Assembly: GCF_000807255.1 (NCBI RefSeq)
Contig: NZ_CP009268.1
Coordinates: forward strand, 1,208,384-1,272,383
Source: Clostridium pasteurianum DSM 525 = ATCC 6013
GTDB lineage: Bacteria; Bacillota; Clostridia; Clostridiales; Clostridiaceae
DNA length: 64,000 nucleotides
Direction: 5' to 3'
The notes beneath the pieces are model-generated. The model had not been told where the DNA came from. It searched no databases and worked only from the letters and a program-made list of their open reading frames with translations. Made by a program: the position numbers and the translations under genes. Shown piece after piece: positions 55,177 through 64,000 of this stretch; within the stretch, counting starts at the first letter, position 1, and each line of letters starts with the position of its first letter.

Positions 55177-55787
55177 TAGATAGAATTATTAAACAATATT
55201 ATTATGATTTATATAAAAAATTTTATTTAAATGCAGGTATAATGTCATGTTTTGTTAAATCACTTCCCTTTGTTTCAGCAATAAACATGCAAAATTTAAA
55301 TCTAGAAATAAAACAGAAATCATCTTCCTTAAAACTGGAGTTGATAAAAGAAGATTTAATTATAATGGATATATCAGCTGAAAAAGGGCTGAATTATGCA
55401 TATAAATATAGAGGTGAGTATACTATAATACCTGATTTTAATATGGTATGTCATGATTTTGGAATAGTGAAAAGTAAGCCTATACTGGAAAAACTTACTT
55501 TATTTAAGGATGTAAATTTAAAAGTTGCTGATAAGTATATGATTGTATTAGATTATAATCGCTACAAAAATGTTGAGATAAAAAATATAAATGAATACAA
55601 TAATCAATATGAGGTTACAGAAGAAGATTTACCAGAAGTTGAAATGATAAAATTTTTAGATATAAAAACTGTTTCGTATATATGTCCCCATAAGATTAAA
55701 GAGGATATAGCAGCATATTTGAATTATCTTAAATTCAACAATATAAATGTAGATATTAAATATGTTGATTCAATCACAAAATCTTAG
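55173..55787 (+). CDS. Unknown soluble protein, 204 aa
   Basis: TTG 55173 overlaps the preceding stop (ATATTGA) and follows GGGGGAAG, so it is translationally coupled to the 75-aa gene. No membrane helix or signal. Features: LNYAYKYRGEYTIIPDFN, KYMIVLDYNRYKNVEIKN, VSYICPHKIKEDIAAYL. No family recognised; operon position suggests it helps the flotillin/ATP-grasp system. Confidence 0.7.
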   Translation: MIDRIIKQYYYDLYKKFYLNAGIMSCFVKSLPFVSAINMQNLNLEIKQKSSSLKLELIKEDLIIMDISAEKGLNYAYKYRGEYTIIPDFNMVCHDFGIVKSKPILEKLTLFKDVNLKVADKYMIVLDYNRYKNVEIKNINEYNNQYEVTEEDLPEVEMIKFLDIKTVSYICPHKIKEDIAAYLNYLKFNNINVDIKYVDSITKS

Positions 55788-55817
55788 TCTATTAAGAGGA
55801 TAGGAGTTAAATTTGTT

Positions 55818-56186
55818 ATGGACAAAAAGAAAATAGCATTAGGTTTGGTAGTTTCCATGTTGGTTGCCAGTCCCCTATATGGATGTCAAAATGGTATAAC
55901 GGATAAGGATAAGGAAGAAGCAGAGCAGCAGCAATCTGGTTACAGTGCTCCATTTACATACTATCCCAATTCTTTTTTTAGAGGATATACTGTAAATAAT
56001 GGTGTGAAGTCAAATGTGGATTTTTTTGGATGGCACAGCTGGACTAATTCTAGTACTGAAGTAAATAGTCCCTACACAAATTCAAGTACTAGTATTAAAG
56101 GAACTAAAGGAGGAGTTACCTCCATTGACGGCAGTACCAGCAGTTCCCATTATAGTGGAGTTCATGGAGGCAGTGCTACAGGCTAA
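55818..56186 (+). CDS. Lipoprotein with Ser/Thr/Gly-rich tail, possible amidoligase substrate
   Basis: 122 aa. Signal peptide with lipobox LYGC (Cys23), acidic spacer, then a low-complexity region rich in Ser, Thr, Gly and Asn ending SSSHYSGVHGGSATG. The design resembles YgiB, the lipoprotein paired with the GspS-like enzyme YgiC in Enterobacteria, whose tail is also Ser/Gly-rich. Located 20 bp upstream of the ATP-grasp gene. That its tail is modified by the enzyme is an inference. Confidence 0.75.
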   Translation: MDKKKIALGLVVSMLVASPLYGCQNGITDKDKEEAEQQQSGYSAPFTYYPNSFFRGYTVNNGVKSNVDFFGWHSWTNSSTEVNSPYTNSSTSIKGTKGGVTSIDGSTSSSHYSGVHGGSATG

Positions 56187-56206
56187 ACAGGAGGGCTGTT
56201 TAAAAA

Positions 56207-58648
56207 ATGAAATACAATAATGTAGTAGATAAATTACTTTTTGATTATTATTCTATACATTGCAGACGAAAGGGGGATATTTATTCCCCTTATCCTTTTT
56301 ATCTTTCAGGAGAAGAGTATAGAAAAATTAAATTTTTTACAGAGAGAATACACAAATTGTCTTTAGATATATTGAATAATATAGACAATAAATATGAGGA
56401 TTATAAGGATATGCTTCCTGACTTTCCTCTTAAGGATAAAATTTTAAATTTATCAGGAGAAGTTTCTGAGGTTTTTTGGGTGAGATACGATTGTTTCATT
56501 GAGGATAATAATAAAGTATTTTTCAGTGAAGGTAATTACGACAAACCTTGTGCTCAAAGAGAGCTTGCAATAGGTGAATATTTTAACTGTGATAATAATG
56601 TAAATAAGAAGTTTGTGGAAAATTTCAAATATAAATTTAAATTAATTGTGGATAAATACTATGGTAATAAAAAAATCAATATTTTAATATTAGCAGATCC
56701 CTGTCATTACGAGGAAGTACATTTGTCAATGCTGTACAGAGAATGGCTTGAAGATAGTAATATAAATGTAATTTTAGGTGGAAGCAATAATATATATGTA
56801 AGAGATGATAAAGTATATTGTTTTGAAAAGCCTATTCACATTATATTGAGGCAATTTCCTGCTGAAAATCTATATGAAGTTAATAATATAGAAACTGTAT
56901 TAAAATTATATGAGGAAAATAAAGTACTTATAATAAATGATCCTAGAATGATAATTCTTCAAAGTAAAAGTATCTTTGCTTATTTTCATAAATTACTAAA
57001 AGAAGAAAGGCTGGATAGGAATACTGCAAATATAGTAGAAGAGTGTATACCCTATACAGAAGTATTATCTAGGGAAATTATAAGTAAAGCCAGAGAAAAT
57101 AAAGATAAATACGTAATAAAACCTGTACTAGGGCGTTATAGTGAAGAGGTATTTATAGGAAAGTTATACTCTCATGAGGAATGGGAAGATATAATAAAAA
57201 GTATTGAAAACAATACAGAACATTATATTTTACAGGAATTTAGGAACATACGAAGGGACAACATCATTGAGATAAAAGGAGGATATCCATACAATGTAGA
57301 TGCTTTCTGTAATTTTGGTGTATATTTATGCTGCAATGAAGTTACGGGAATTTGTTCAAGATGGAATTATGATTATATTACAGAAAACAGCACTACCTTT
57401 GTTACACCCATTGGAATAAAGGATAATGCTTTGGAGATTAAACATAATAAATACATAAAAGACAAGAATAAAGAGTACAAAACTATAAATTTGGAACTGG
57501 TTAAGTCTGGATTTTTAGGAGCTTACAATAATGCAAGAGAGTATATAGCTTTAGATGAGCTCCATTTGAGCAAAGATAAGTTTTTAGAATTGAAGTATGC
57601 CTCAGAAGAAATTTTGAAAATATTTAATAAAGTCTCTGAATTTATCTATGAAAATAAAGGATGGTTTGACCAAATTTTAGGTATAGAAAATATGGATAAA
57701 AGTATATATTCTAAAAAGGACTTTAATTATTTGAGTATTTTAGGAAGAATGGACTGGGCTTTGGATATAGATAATAATTTAAAGTTAATGGAGCTTAATA
57801 ATGAAACTCCTGCAGGTTTATATGAAGCATCCATAGTGAATGACTATCTTATAAAAAGGTATAAACGAGATGTAGAAAATCCCAATGAGAACTTTTATAA
57901 TATTTTGCCTAGAAACATAGAAAGGTACATAGTAAAATATTCTCCAAAGACTATAGGAGTATTTAGCACTTGTTATTATGAGGATTATTATAATATAGAC
58001 ATTATTTTTAATATGGTAAAAAATATTGCTGGTAAATATAATGCGAAAGTATTAAAAGGTAATATATATAATTTAAGAGTTGAAAAAGATAAATTGTATT
58101 ATTTCAATGAAAACATAGATATGATTTATAGGTACTTTCCTCTAAATTGGTTTGATAAATTTAATCTTCAGGAAGTTGGAAAATGGATAAATAATAGAAA
58201 TTGTATAAATCAGCCTGCTACTATGATAGCACAAAGCAAAGCATTATTTGCTGTTATATATGAAATGATAAAGACAGATTTCTTTATGGATAATGAAAAA
58301 AATATAATATTAAAATATATACCTTATACAGATTTAAGTTATAGATCCATGAAAACTGTAGATTACATTTGTAAGCCTTTGCTTGAAAGAGAAGGTAATG
58401 GCATATACAGAAGTTGCGAGTTGTCTGATTTTTATTTGGAAAATATGGAAAATTATATATTTCAGGAGAGGATAAATATAAGGCCTTTAAGATACATCTC
58501 TAATTCAACTTATAATCAGAAAAAAGTGAATTTATTTCCTATACTGGGATGTTTCTATAGTAAAAATGAGTTTATGGGAGTCTATTGCAGACTAGGTGAT
58601 TTTATAACTAAAGAAAATTGTGTATATATGCCTCTCTATATTGACTAA
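56207..58648 (+). CDS. Tandem glutathionylspermidine-synthase-like ATP-grasp protein
   Basis: 813 aa containing two GspS/YgiC-type ATP-grasp modules. First (about 1-400): VFWVRYDCFIED, FSEGNYDKP, LQSKSIFAYFHKLL, VIKPVLGRYSEE, YILQEFRNIR. Second (about 400-813): ILGRMDWALDID, MELNNETPAGLYEA, AQSKALFAVIYEM, ICKPLLEREGNG, YIFQERINIR. The family ligates an amine to a carboxylate. The second module has the classic acidic pocket (ELNNETP) and the REG loop; the first is altered at both (SEGNYDKP, GRYSEE). Such modules normally occur singly. AGGAGGG precedes the ATG. Cytosolic. Confidence 0.85.
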   Translation: MKYNNVVDKLLFDYYSIHCRRKGDIYSPYPFYLSGEEYRKIKFFTERIHKLSLDILNNIDNKYEDYKDMLPDFPLKDKILNLSGEVSEVFWVRYDCFIEDNNKVFFSEGNYDKPCAQRELAIGEYFNCDNNVNKKFVENFKYKFKLIVDKYYGNKKINILILADPCHYEEVHLSMLYREWLEDSNINVILGGSNNIYVRDDKVYCFEKPIHIILRQFPAENLYEVNNIETVLKLYEENKVLIINDPRMIILQSKSIFAYFHKLLKEERLDRNTANIVEECIPYTEVLSREIISKARENKDKYVIKPVLGRYSEEVFIGKLYSHEEWEDIIKSIENNTEHYILQEFRNIRRDNIIEIKGGYPYNVDAFCNFGVYLCCNEVTGICSRWNYDYITENSTTFVTPIGIKDNALEIKHNKYIKDKNKEYKTINLELVKSGFLGAYNNAREYIALDELHLSKDKFLELKYASEEILKIFNKVSEFIYENKGWFDQILGIENMDKSIYSKKDFNYLSILGRMDWALDIDNNLKLMELNNETPAGLYEASIVNDYLIKRYKRDVENPNENFYNILPRNIERYIVKYSPKTIGVFSTCYYEDYYNIDIIFNMVKNIAGKYNAKVLKGNIYNLRVEKDKLYYFNENIDMIYRYFPLNWFDKFNLQEVGKWINNRNCINQPATMIAQSKALFAVIYEMIKTDFFMDNEKNIILKYIPYTDLSYRSMKTVDYICKPLLEREGNGIYRSCELSDFYLENMENYIFQERINIRPLRYISNSTYNQKKVNLFPILGCFYSKNEFMGVYCRLGDFITKENCVYMPLYID

Positions 58649-58793
58649 ACCTTTGTAGATATTGTAATTAATGTTGTTTATTTAATGAATACTAGTTGAA
58701 TAATAGCTATTTAAGGGAAATATAGTATTTAAATATGAAATTTATGGTAAGGCGTATAGTAAATTTTCTCTTTTTATTTAAGGTGGTATAGAT

Positions 58794-59261
58794 ATGAAAA
58801 AGATAAAAAATTTAGCTGTTGTAATAATAGTATCACTTTCATTATTATTTACAGCCTGTGGAGATAAATTGGTGAGCAGATCTTACGTGGGAACTTATAA
58901 ATTACATGAGGTAGATGGATATTATCTAGGCAAGGGAACTAATGAAGATGATAAAATGGAATATATTTTTCAGACGGAACCTATAGATAACTCTGATACA
59001 TTATCGGATAATATAGATGTTACTGATGGAGTTAAGATAAAGGATAATTATACTAAAGAAGAAAAGGAAAATATATTAAAGCAAGCTAATAAGTCCATAT
59101 CGAAAGAATCTATGAATATTTTTAAAAATATTCTGGGAAATGAAAATACAGTAACTGTCTTCGCAGCTTCTTATAAAGATGATAATGGGGGGATTTTTAC
59201 TAAGTATGAATATGAAATTATGGTTAAGAAAGATAAGATAAAGGATTTTGATAAGGATTAA
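58794..59261 (+). CDS. Unknown lipoprotein, 155 aa
   Basis: Signal peptide with lipobox FTAC, then an acidic, hydrophilic domain (DDKMEYIFQTEPIDN, KYEYEIMVKKDKIKD). AAGGTGG precedes the ATG. 145 bp separate it from the ATP-grasp gene, with no terminator seen between, so it may be the last gene of that operon. Not recognised. Confidence 0.7.
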   Translation: MKKIKNLAVVIIVSLSLLFTACGDKLVSRSYVGTYKLHEVDGYYLGKGTNEDDKMEYIFQTEPIDNSDTLSDNIDVTDGVKIKDNYTKEEKENILKQANKSISKESMNIFKNILGNENTVTVFAASYKDDNGGIFTKYEYEIMVKKDKIKDFDKD

Positions 59262-59286
59262 TAAAATTTTATAATAAACACATTAC

Positions 59287-59318
59287 AAAAATCTCCTGTC
59301 AATTTTCGGGAGATTTTT
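59287..59318 (+). terminator. Intrinsic terminator
   Basis: Stem AAAAATCTCC / GGAGATTTTT with T run. It closes the ATP-grasp operon. Beyond it, 59319-59600 is AT-rich with no gene. Confidence 0.85.
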
Positions 59319-59610
59319 ACATTATAGATATATAACTTGAAATATAAATTTAGATTTTTTATATCAAGTTACTCAGGCTATTTATGAGTATCTACATTTA
59401 ATTATGAATTTGGATATCTATAATGATATATTAATATTATCACAAATAATAATAAAATCATGTGTAATTGACAGATGATATCAAATCGTGTTATATTTTG
59501 TTGGTAAATTATAATTAAATTAAAATTACATTAAATATATATGTATTTAATACCTTATATAATACATACATACTAATTTTTGTATATTACAATAATATTG
59601 GGAGGTATAT

Positions 59611-60411
59611 ATGAAAGAATTATATTCAATTGGTGAGACAGCAAAACTTATGGGCATTTCTGTTCAAACTCTTAGAAACTATTCTAATTTACAATTATTA
59701 AAACCACAATATATTGATGATTATACAGGTTATCGTTACTATTCTTTTAAACAATTTCACTACATAGATAGAATTAAATATTTAAGATCATTAGGTCTTT
59801 CACTGTCTGAAATAGAAGAAATTTTAGATGATGGTAAACCAGATAAAATGTTATCTTATCTTGAATTACAGGAGAAAAGAATTGCAGAAGAATTGAACAA
59901 GCTTAGAGAAACTTATGAGGATATAAAATGGTATATAGGTTATTTTGAACATCTTAATGAATATCATTTTGATAATATTCCCTATGTACTTAAATTTGAC
60001 ACAAGATATATTATGTATGTAAATCATTTTGAAGATGATACAGTAGAAACAGTAGAAACAAGGCTTGCAGGACTTAAGAATAAACAGGATTTAAAATATA
60101 GAAGGCAATATGGCTACATTGCAGATTTTGATAATTTAATTAAAAAGAAATTTGTTCCTCAAAAATATTTTATTTACCTTAAAGAAAAACCAACAAAGGA
60201 AGCAGATTGGTTTATGGAACTGCCAGCAGGTGAATATTTATGTTTTCGCGGAAAAATTTGTACAGATGACTGGAATCCGTCTATGGTAGCAGCTTATTTT
60301 AAAGATCATAAAAAACCAACCTATGTTATAGCAAATGAGCATGAAGACAATTTGTCAGAATATCATGAGTGTCCTTATGAAATACAAACATTAATAAAAA
60401 AAAGTGAATAA
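59611..60411 (+). CDS. MerR-family regulator with GyrI-like effector domain
   Basis: 266 aa. MerR HTH (YSIGETAKLMGISVQTLRNYSNLQLL) and wing (TGYRYYSFKQF), coiled coil to ~115, then a ligand domain of the GyrI/BmrR kind (FMELPAGEYLCFRGKICTDDW). Binds a hydrophobic or cationic ligand. GGGAGG precedes ATG. The adjacent PLP gene has a 19-bp-spacer promoter, so it is the probable target. Confidence 0.88.
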   Translation: MKELYSIGETAKLMGISVQTLRNYSNLQLLKPQYIDDYTGYRYYSFKQFHYIDRIKYLRSLGLSLSEIEEILDDGKPDKMLSYLELQEKRIAEELNKLRETYEDIKWYIGYFEHLNEYHFDNIPYVLKFDTRYIMYVNHFEDDTVETVETRLAGLKNKQDLKYRRQYGYIADFDNLIKKKFVPQKYFIYLKEKPTKEADWFMELPAGEYLCFRGKICTDDWNPSMVAAYFKDHKKPTYVIANEHEDNLSEYHECPYEIQTLIKKSE

Positions 60412-60447
60412 AATTATAAAAAAGATAAAAACATCCCATAAAAATTA

Positions 60448-60478
60448 TTGACTCTGTAATAAATATAGACTATATAAT
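60448..60478 (+). promoter_or_regulatory. MerR-type promoter of the PLP enzyme gene
   Basis: TTGACT (60448-60453) and a perfect TATAAT (60473-60478) separated by 19 bp, which needs MerR-type distortion for good activity. No clear dyad was found in the spacer. Confidence 0.7.
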
Positions 60479-60572
60479 CAGCTTAAGTTGAATTTATATA
60501 TTTTGTTTATATATAAAAATAATTAAAAATAATACTCAGAGTATTTTTATTATATGTTATGGAGGCAATAAT

Positions 60573-61772
60573 ATGAAAAAGAGAAATATTAAATTTAGTG
60601 AAGCTACAGAACTTTTATATGAAGGGGAAAAGATAAATGGCTGTGACCTTACACCAGAGTCTGCTCCTATATTTTTAACTACAGCTTTTACTATGGGAAA
60701 TTTAGAAAATGTACAAAATACTTATGATGAAAAAGGATATACTTATGTTCGTACCCGTAATCCTAATAGAAATTCTTTAGCAGAAGCAATTTCATTTCTT
60801 GAAAAAGGTAAATATAGCCTTATCTTTTCTTCTGGAATGGGTGCTATTACAACAACCTATTTTTCAGTATTAAAACCAGGAGATCATTTTATTGCTAATG
60901 AAAATATCTATGGAGAAACTTTTGATGCAATTAATTTATTGCTTGTAAATTATGGTGTATCAGTTGATTATGTAGATTTTACAAATTTAGAAGCAGTAAA
61001 ATCAGCAATAAAGCCAAATACTAAAATGATATATACAGAAGTTGCAAGCAATCCTACAGATCGTCTTTCTGATATTGAGGAATTGGGAAAGATTGCTCAT
61101 GCAAATGGTGCAATGCTGATGGTTGATAATACCTTTACAACTCCAATTGCAATCAAGCCTATGACTTTGGGAGCAGATATAGTAATTAACAGCTTGACTA
61201 AATTTATAAATGGACATAGCGATGCATTGGCTGGATCAATTACAGTTAATGATAAAGAAATATTTGATAAAATTCATACTATACGAATGCTTACTGGAAC
61301 TTCTGGATGTCCTTTTAGTGCATGGACAGTTTATAGAGGTATCCATACAATGGATTTACGTGTAAGAAAACAGATGAAAAATGCTGCATTACTTGCAAAA
61401 TCCTTAGAGGATCATCCAGCTGTTTTAAAAGTAAATCACCCATCTCTTGATAGCAATCCACAGGCAGAACTTGCTAAAAAATTGTTCAAGAATAAAGAGA
61501 CCATGACAGGCATGCTAAGCTTTGAAATGCCAGATGACAGGCAGAAAATCAATGAATTTATGGATAGACTTTCTCTAGCTCATTATGCACCAACACTTGG
61601 AGGAATTCGTACTACACTTTCACATCCATTACATTCTTCTCATCATCATGTGCCTAAGGAAGATCTAGACAAAATGGGGATTTCCTATGGACTTATGAGA
61701 ATTTCTGTGGGGATTGAGGATATAGAAGATTTAATTTCAGACTTTAATTATGCTTTAGAGGTATTCCAATAA
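60573..61772 (+). CDS. Cys/Met-metabolism PLP-dependent enzyme (methionine gamma-lyase/cystathionine synthase family)
   Basis: 399 aa. PLP lysine in INSLTKFINGHSDALAG, ring-stacking region SSGMGAITTTYF, ENIYGETFD, and Asp in MLMVDNTFTTP. The family makes or breaks C-S bonds in methionine, cystathionine or homocysteine. NSLTK rather than the usual SATK, and the GTRT-less N-terminus, leave the exact reaction open; gamma-lyase is a reasonable guess. GGAGG precedes ATG. Confidence 0.88.
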   Translation: MKKRNIKFSEATELLYEGEKINGCDLTPESAPIFLTTAFTMGNLENVQNTYDEKGYTYVRTRNPNRNSLAEAISFLEKGKYSLIFSSGMGAITTTYFSVLKPGDHFIANENIYGETFDAINLLLVNYGVSVDYVDFTNLEAVKSAIKPNTKMIYTEVASNPTDRLSDIEELGKIAHANGAMLMVDNTFTTPIAIKPMTLGADIVINSLTKFINGHSDALAGSITVNDKEIFDKIHTIRMLTGTSGCPFSAWTVYRGIHTMDLRVRKQMKNAALLAKSLEDHPAVLKVNHPSLDSNPQAELAKKLFKNKETMTGMLSFEMPDDRQKINEFMDRLSLAHYAPTLGGIRTTLSHPLHSSHHHVPKEDLDKMGISYGLMRISVGIEDIEDLISDFNYALEVFQ

Positions 61773-61793
61773 TTTAGATTTTTATTCTATAAC

Positions 61794-61835
61794 TAGCTGC
61801 TGAGCCCTGAGCCTTTCAGGGGGAGCAGCTATAAA
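61794..61835 (+). terminator. Hairpin after the PLP enzyme
   Basis: Stem TAGCTGCT / AGCAGCTA with inner CCCTGA/TCAGGG pairing; T-poor tail, so moderate confidence. Confidence 0.6.
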
Positions 61836-61927
61836 TATATAGATATTTATAACCAATATATATTTGAATTTTTACTTTTGATTATGAGAAGATTAGAAAT
61901 ATATGTTGATTAGAGGAGGATTCATCA

Positions 61928-62668
61928 ATGGAGTTATCAGAAGTTGTTGAAAAAATTGTTAAAGATGAAGTTAAAAATCATAAAGAAAATTTTCGATTTC
62001 GTGAACCCATTTTGGGTTTTGCCAGTGCTGAAGATCCTTTGTATAGTCAATTAAGTCAAATTATAGGTAATAAGCAGCTGCATCCAAAAGATATAATGGC
62101 TGATGCAAAAACAATAATTGTATACTTTATTCCATTTTCTCTGGAAATTATTAAAAAGATTCAAGGGCAGAAAAATATAGTTCAGGAGTGGTCAGATAAT
62201 TATACAAGTACAAATATACTACTTGGCAGAATCAGTGATATATTAAAAAATGAATTGACCAACAGAGGAATTTCCGTTGCCACAGAACCTCCTACTAATA
62301 ACTATGACCCTATACAATTAAATGCCAAATGGGCACATAAGTCTTCTGCAGTTATTGCTGGAATTGGAACTTTTGGATTGAATAGACTTTTAATAACCAA
62401 GAGTGGTACAGCAGGACGCTTAAACAGCTTAATAATAAATGAGGAGATTGAGCCAACTAAGCGAGATGATAAAAGTTCTTATTGTCTTTATTATAAAACG
62501 GGAAAATGTAAGGTATGTGTTGAGAAATGTCCCTCCGGAGCCTTATCTACAGATGGTTTTGATAGATTTCGATGTAATGCCTATTTAGATGGAAAGAACA
62601 TCCATGATTTACAGCAGGGATGCGGCATGTGTAGCTCCGGACCTTGTGCAGCAAAAGGATTCATATAG
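61928..62668 (+). CDS. QueG-like iron-sulfur protein (epoxyqueuosine reductase-related)
   Basis: 246 aa. C-terminal double-cluster region: CLYYKTGKCKVCVEKCPSGAL, then RCNAYL and CGMCSSGPCAAKG. N-terminal region resembles the cobalamin-binding part of QueG (WAHKSSAVIAGIGTFGLNRLLIT). Such stand-alone relatives are common in clostridia, and most are not shown to make queuosine. GAGGAGG precedes the ATG. Confidence 0.8.
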   Translation: MELSEVVEKIVKDEVKNHKENFRFREPILGFASAEDPLYSQLSQIIGNKQLHPKDIMADAKTIIVYFIPFSLEIIKKIQGQKNIVQEWSDNYTSTNILLGRISDILKNELTNRGISVATEPPTNNYDPIQLNAKWAHKSSAVIAGIGTFGLNRLLITKSGTAGRLNSLIINEEIEPTKRDDKSSYCLYYKTGKCKVCVEKCPSGALSTDGFDRFRCNAYLDGKNIHDLQQGCGMCSSGPCAAKGFI

Positions 62669-62701
62669 AAATAATTATATATAAGGATTGGAGGAATTTC
62701 T

Positions 62702-63475
62702 TTGAGCACTTATACAGATAGGGAACATGAAAAGGAACTGAAAGAGACCTTATATTGGATGAGTAAGGAGCCTATTACAAAGGAAGAAAAGTATTATTAT
62801 GGAGAATATCAATATAATCTAAAGGATTATATTGAAGCTGTAGTATGGTATAAAAAATCTGCAGAAGAGTTTTATATTCCTGCTATGTATAAACTAGCCT
62901 ATTGTATGAGAAATAATTTGGGAATTTATTCTGATTATGAGATTGAAAATGAGCTTTTTAAAAAAGTAATAAATGAAGATAAGAAGCATGTACAGACAGA
63001 AAGTATTTACAGGCTTGGTATGTGCTATAACTATGGTTATGGTGTGGAATCAGATCACAAAAAAGCAGTTTCATATTTTAGAAAGATTGAAAATGAAAGT
63101 GCAGCTGCCATGTACGAGTTAGGTCTTATATATAGAGATGGAAAAGTTGGCTATGCAGTAAATAAAGAGAAGGCAAGGCAATATCTTCGTAAGGCTTATG
63201 ATGGTTTTTACGAAGATGCTATTTTTGCTTTATTTTATATGTTTAAAGGTGAATTTTCTCATTTTCCATATATAAGAGAAATTAAGGAAGCCTATAGTTT
63301 TAAACTTGGACAGTTGATGAGAGTAGCTGAACTTAACCCCTGCAGGGAATATATCCTTCGCTTGGCGGATTTTTATTACAGGGGATATCCAGGAGATACT
63401 GGAGAAAAATTGGAGAGATTTCGCAGTAAAGCACAAAAATATTATAAGAAGGTAGGGATAAGTAATGTTAAATAG
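62702..63475 (+). CDS. Sel1-repeat (TPR-like) protein
   Basis: 257 aa with several Sel1-type helical repeats: AVVWYKKSAEEFYIPAMYKL, SIYRLGMCYNYGYGV followed by KKAVSYF, and AAMYELGLIYRDGKVG. Scaffold for protein contacts; partner unknown. TTG 62702 follows GGAGGAA. Overlaps the next gene by 11 bases. Confidence 0.85.
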   Translation: MSTYTDREHEKELKETLYWMSKEPITKEEKYYYGEYQYNLKDYIEAVVWYKKSAEEFYIPAMYKLAYCMRNNLGIYSDYEIENELFKKVINEDKKHVQTESIYRLGMCYNYGYGVESDHKKAVSYFRKIENESAAAMYELGLIYRDGKVGYAVNKEKARQYLRKAYDGFYEDAIFALFYMFKGEFSHFPYIREIKEAYSFKLGQLMRVAELNPCREYILRLADFYYRGYPGDTGEKLERFRSKAQKYYKKVGISNVK

Positions 63476-64000
63476 AGAATTACCAAAAATAATAACTGAA
63501 AATTTACCAGGGCCTAAAGGAGAAGAGATAATAGAGAGACGTGGAATTGCTACACCAGATGCTATTCATTGTGGCTATCCTTGTGTAATGAATAAAGCAC
63601 AGGGGGCAATTATAGAAGATGTAGATGGCAACAAATTCCTTGATTGGATAGGTGGAGTTGGTGTGTTAAATGTAGGACATGCTCATCCAGAAGTGGTGGA
63701 AGCAATTCAGAAGCAAAGTGAAAAGTATCTTCATGGTATGTTTAATGTAGTAACTCATGAAGGCTATGTTAAACTTGCAGAAAAAATGAATGAAATTGTG
63801 CCGATAAAGGGTAAAGAGAAGAAGACAATGTTTGTAAATAGCGGCGCAGAGGCAGATGAAAATGCAGTAAAAATAGCTAAAGCATACACAAAGAGACCAA
63901 ATATAATAGTTTTTTCTGGTGCTTTTCATGGTAGAACTATGCTGACTATGGCCATGACATCAAAAAAAGCTTATTCCTTTGGCATGGGACCATTTCCTGA
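63465..64000 (+). CDS. Class III aminotransferase (4-aminobutyrate type), cut by window end
   Basis: 178 residues present. The N-terminus (GIATPDAIHCGYP, GAIIEDVDGNKFLDWIGGVGVLNVGHAHPEV), NSGAEADENAVKIAK and FHGRTMLTMAMT match GabT-type PLP enzymes that move an amino group from GABA or related omega-amino acids to 2-oxoglutarate. The PLP lysine lies beyond the window. ATG 63465 overlaps the Sel1 gene end and follows AAGGTAGGG. Confidence 0.88.
   Translation, partial: MLNRELPKIITENLPGPKGEEIIERRGIATPDAIHCGYPCVMNKAQGAIIEDVDGNKFLDWIGGVGVLNVGHAHPEVVEAIQKQSEKYLHGMFNVVTHEGYVKLAEKMNEIVPIKGKEKKTMFVNSGAEADENAVKIAKAYTKRPNIIVFSGAFHGRTMLTMAMTSKKAYSFGMGPFP

Overview
The window is AT-rich (visibly about 30% GC) with Gram-positive ribosome binding sites (AGGAGG/GGGAGG, several TTG and GTG starts). 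It carries a nifH 3' end, MreB, a CotF-like coat protein and many small clostridial families. It looks like chromosome from an anaerobic, spore-forming, nitrogenase-bearing Clostridium sensu stricto. I cannot name the species. No tRNA, rRNA or CRISPR array was seen.

Layout. 1-5 kb: 3' part of nifH, a decayed Rpn-type nuclease and a decayed IS3-family transposase, then two sugar-isomerase genes each broken by one lesion. 5-16 kb: an ATPase, GAPDH with an AbrB-type transporter, two convergent paralogous HTH/ligand-binding regulators, a phosphodiester-glycosidase operon, MreB and a CotF-like protein. 16.5-24.2 kb: an extracytosolic flavin electron-transfer locus: a single-domain FMN-binding protein, a four-helix cytochrome with two H-x13-H pairs, an ApbE flavin transferase, and an 1184-residue protein joining a NapH-like polyferredoxin to eight FMN-binding repeats behind a near-perfect Fur box. 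A ferredoxin-nitroreductase follows. A separate three-repeat FMN-binding protein lies at 35.2 kb. 24.5-35 kb: a MarR-controlled heterodimeric ABC exporter, a KimA-like permease, a YdhK lipoprotein and a MerR/MATE pair. 36-50.5 kb: a one-directional run of small stand-alone enzymes (six GNATs, methyltransferases, HADs, HD, NTase, DinB, Nudix) with duplicated gene ends and chimeric junctions. Inside it an HD-domain gene is split by a 3251-bp transposon and, separately, by a small repeat. 50.9-59.3 kb: PRPP synthetase, then NfeD-flotillin and, under a duplicated promoter module, two unknown proteins, a Ser/Gly-tailed lipoprotein and a tandem ATP-grasp (glutathionylspermidine-synthase-like) enzyme. 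59.6-64 kb: a MerR regulator, a PLP Cys/Met-metabolism enzyme behind a 19-bp-spacer promoter, a QueG-like iron-sulfur protein, a Sel1-repeat protein and the start of a class III aminotransferase.

A dispersed repeat occurs eight times (114-239 bp). Every copy lies directly 3' of TTTAA or TTTCA and ends in TTCAA or a close variant; no target duplication was found. Removing the copy at 41.4 kb together with the neighbouring transposon restores an uninterrupted 224-codon HD gene. The repeat therefore behaves like a non-autonomous IS200/IS605-type element.

Most worth following up: the Fur-linked multi-flavin protein, the flotillin/tandem ATP-grasp/lipoprotein operon pair, and the repeat family with its variable stem-loop insert.
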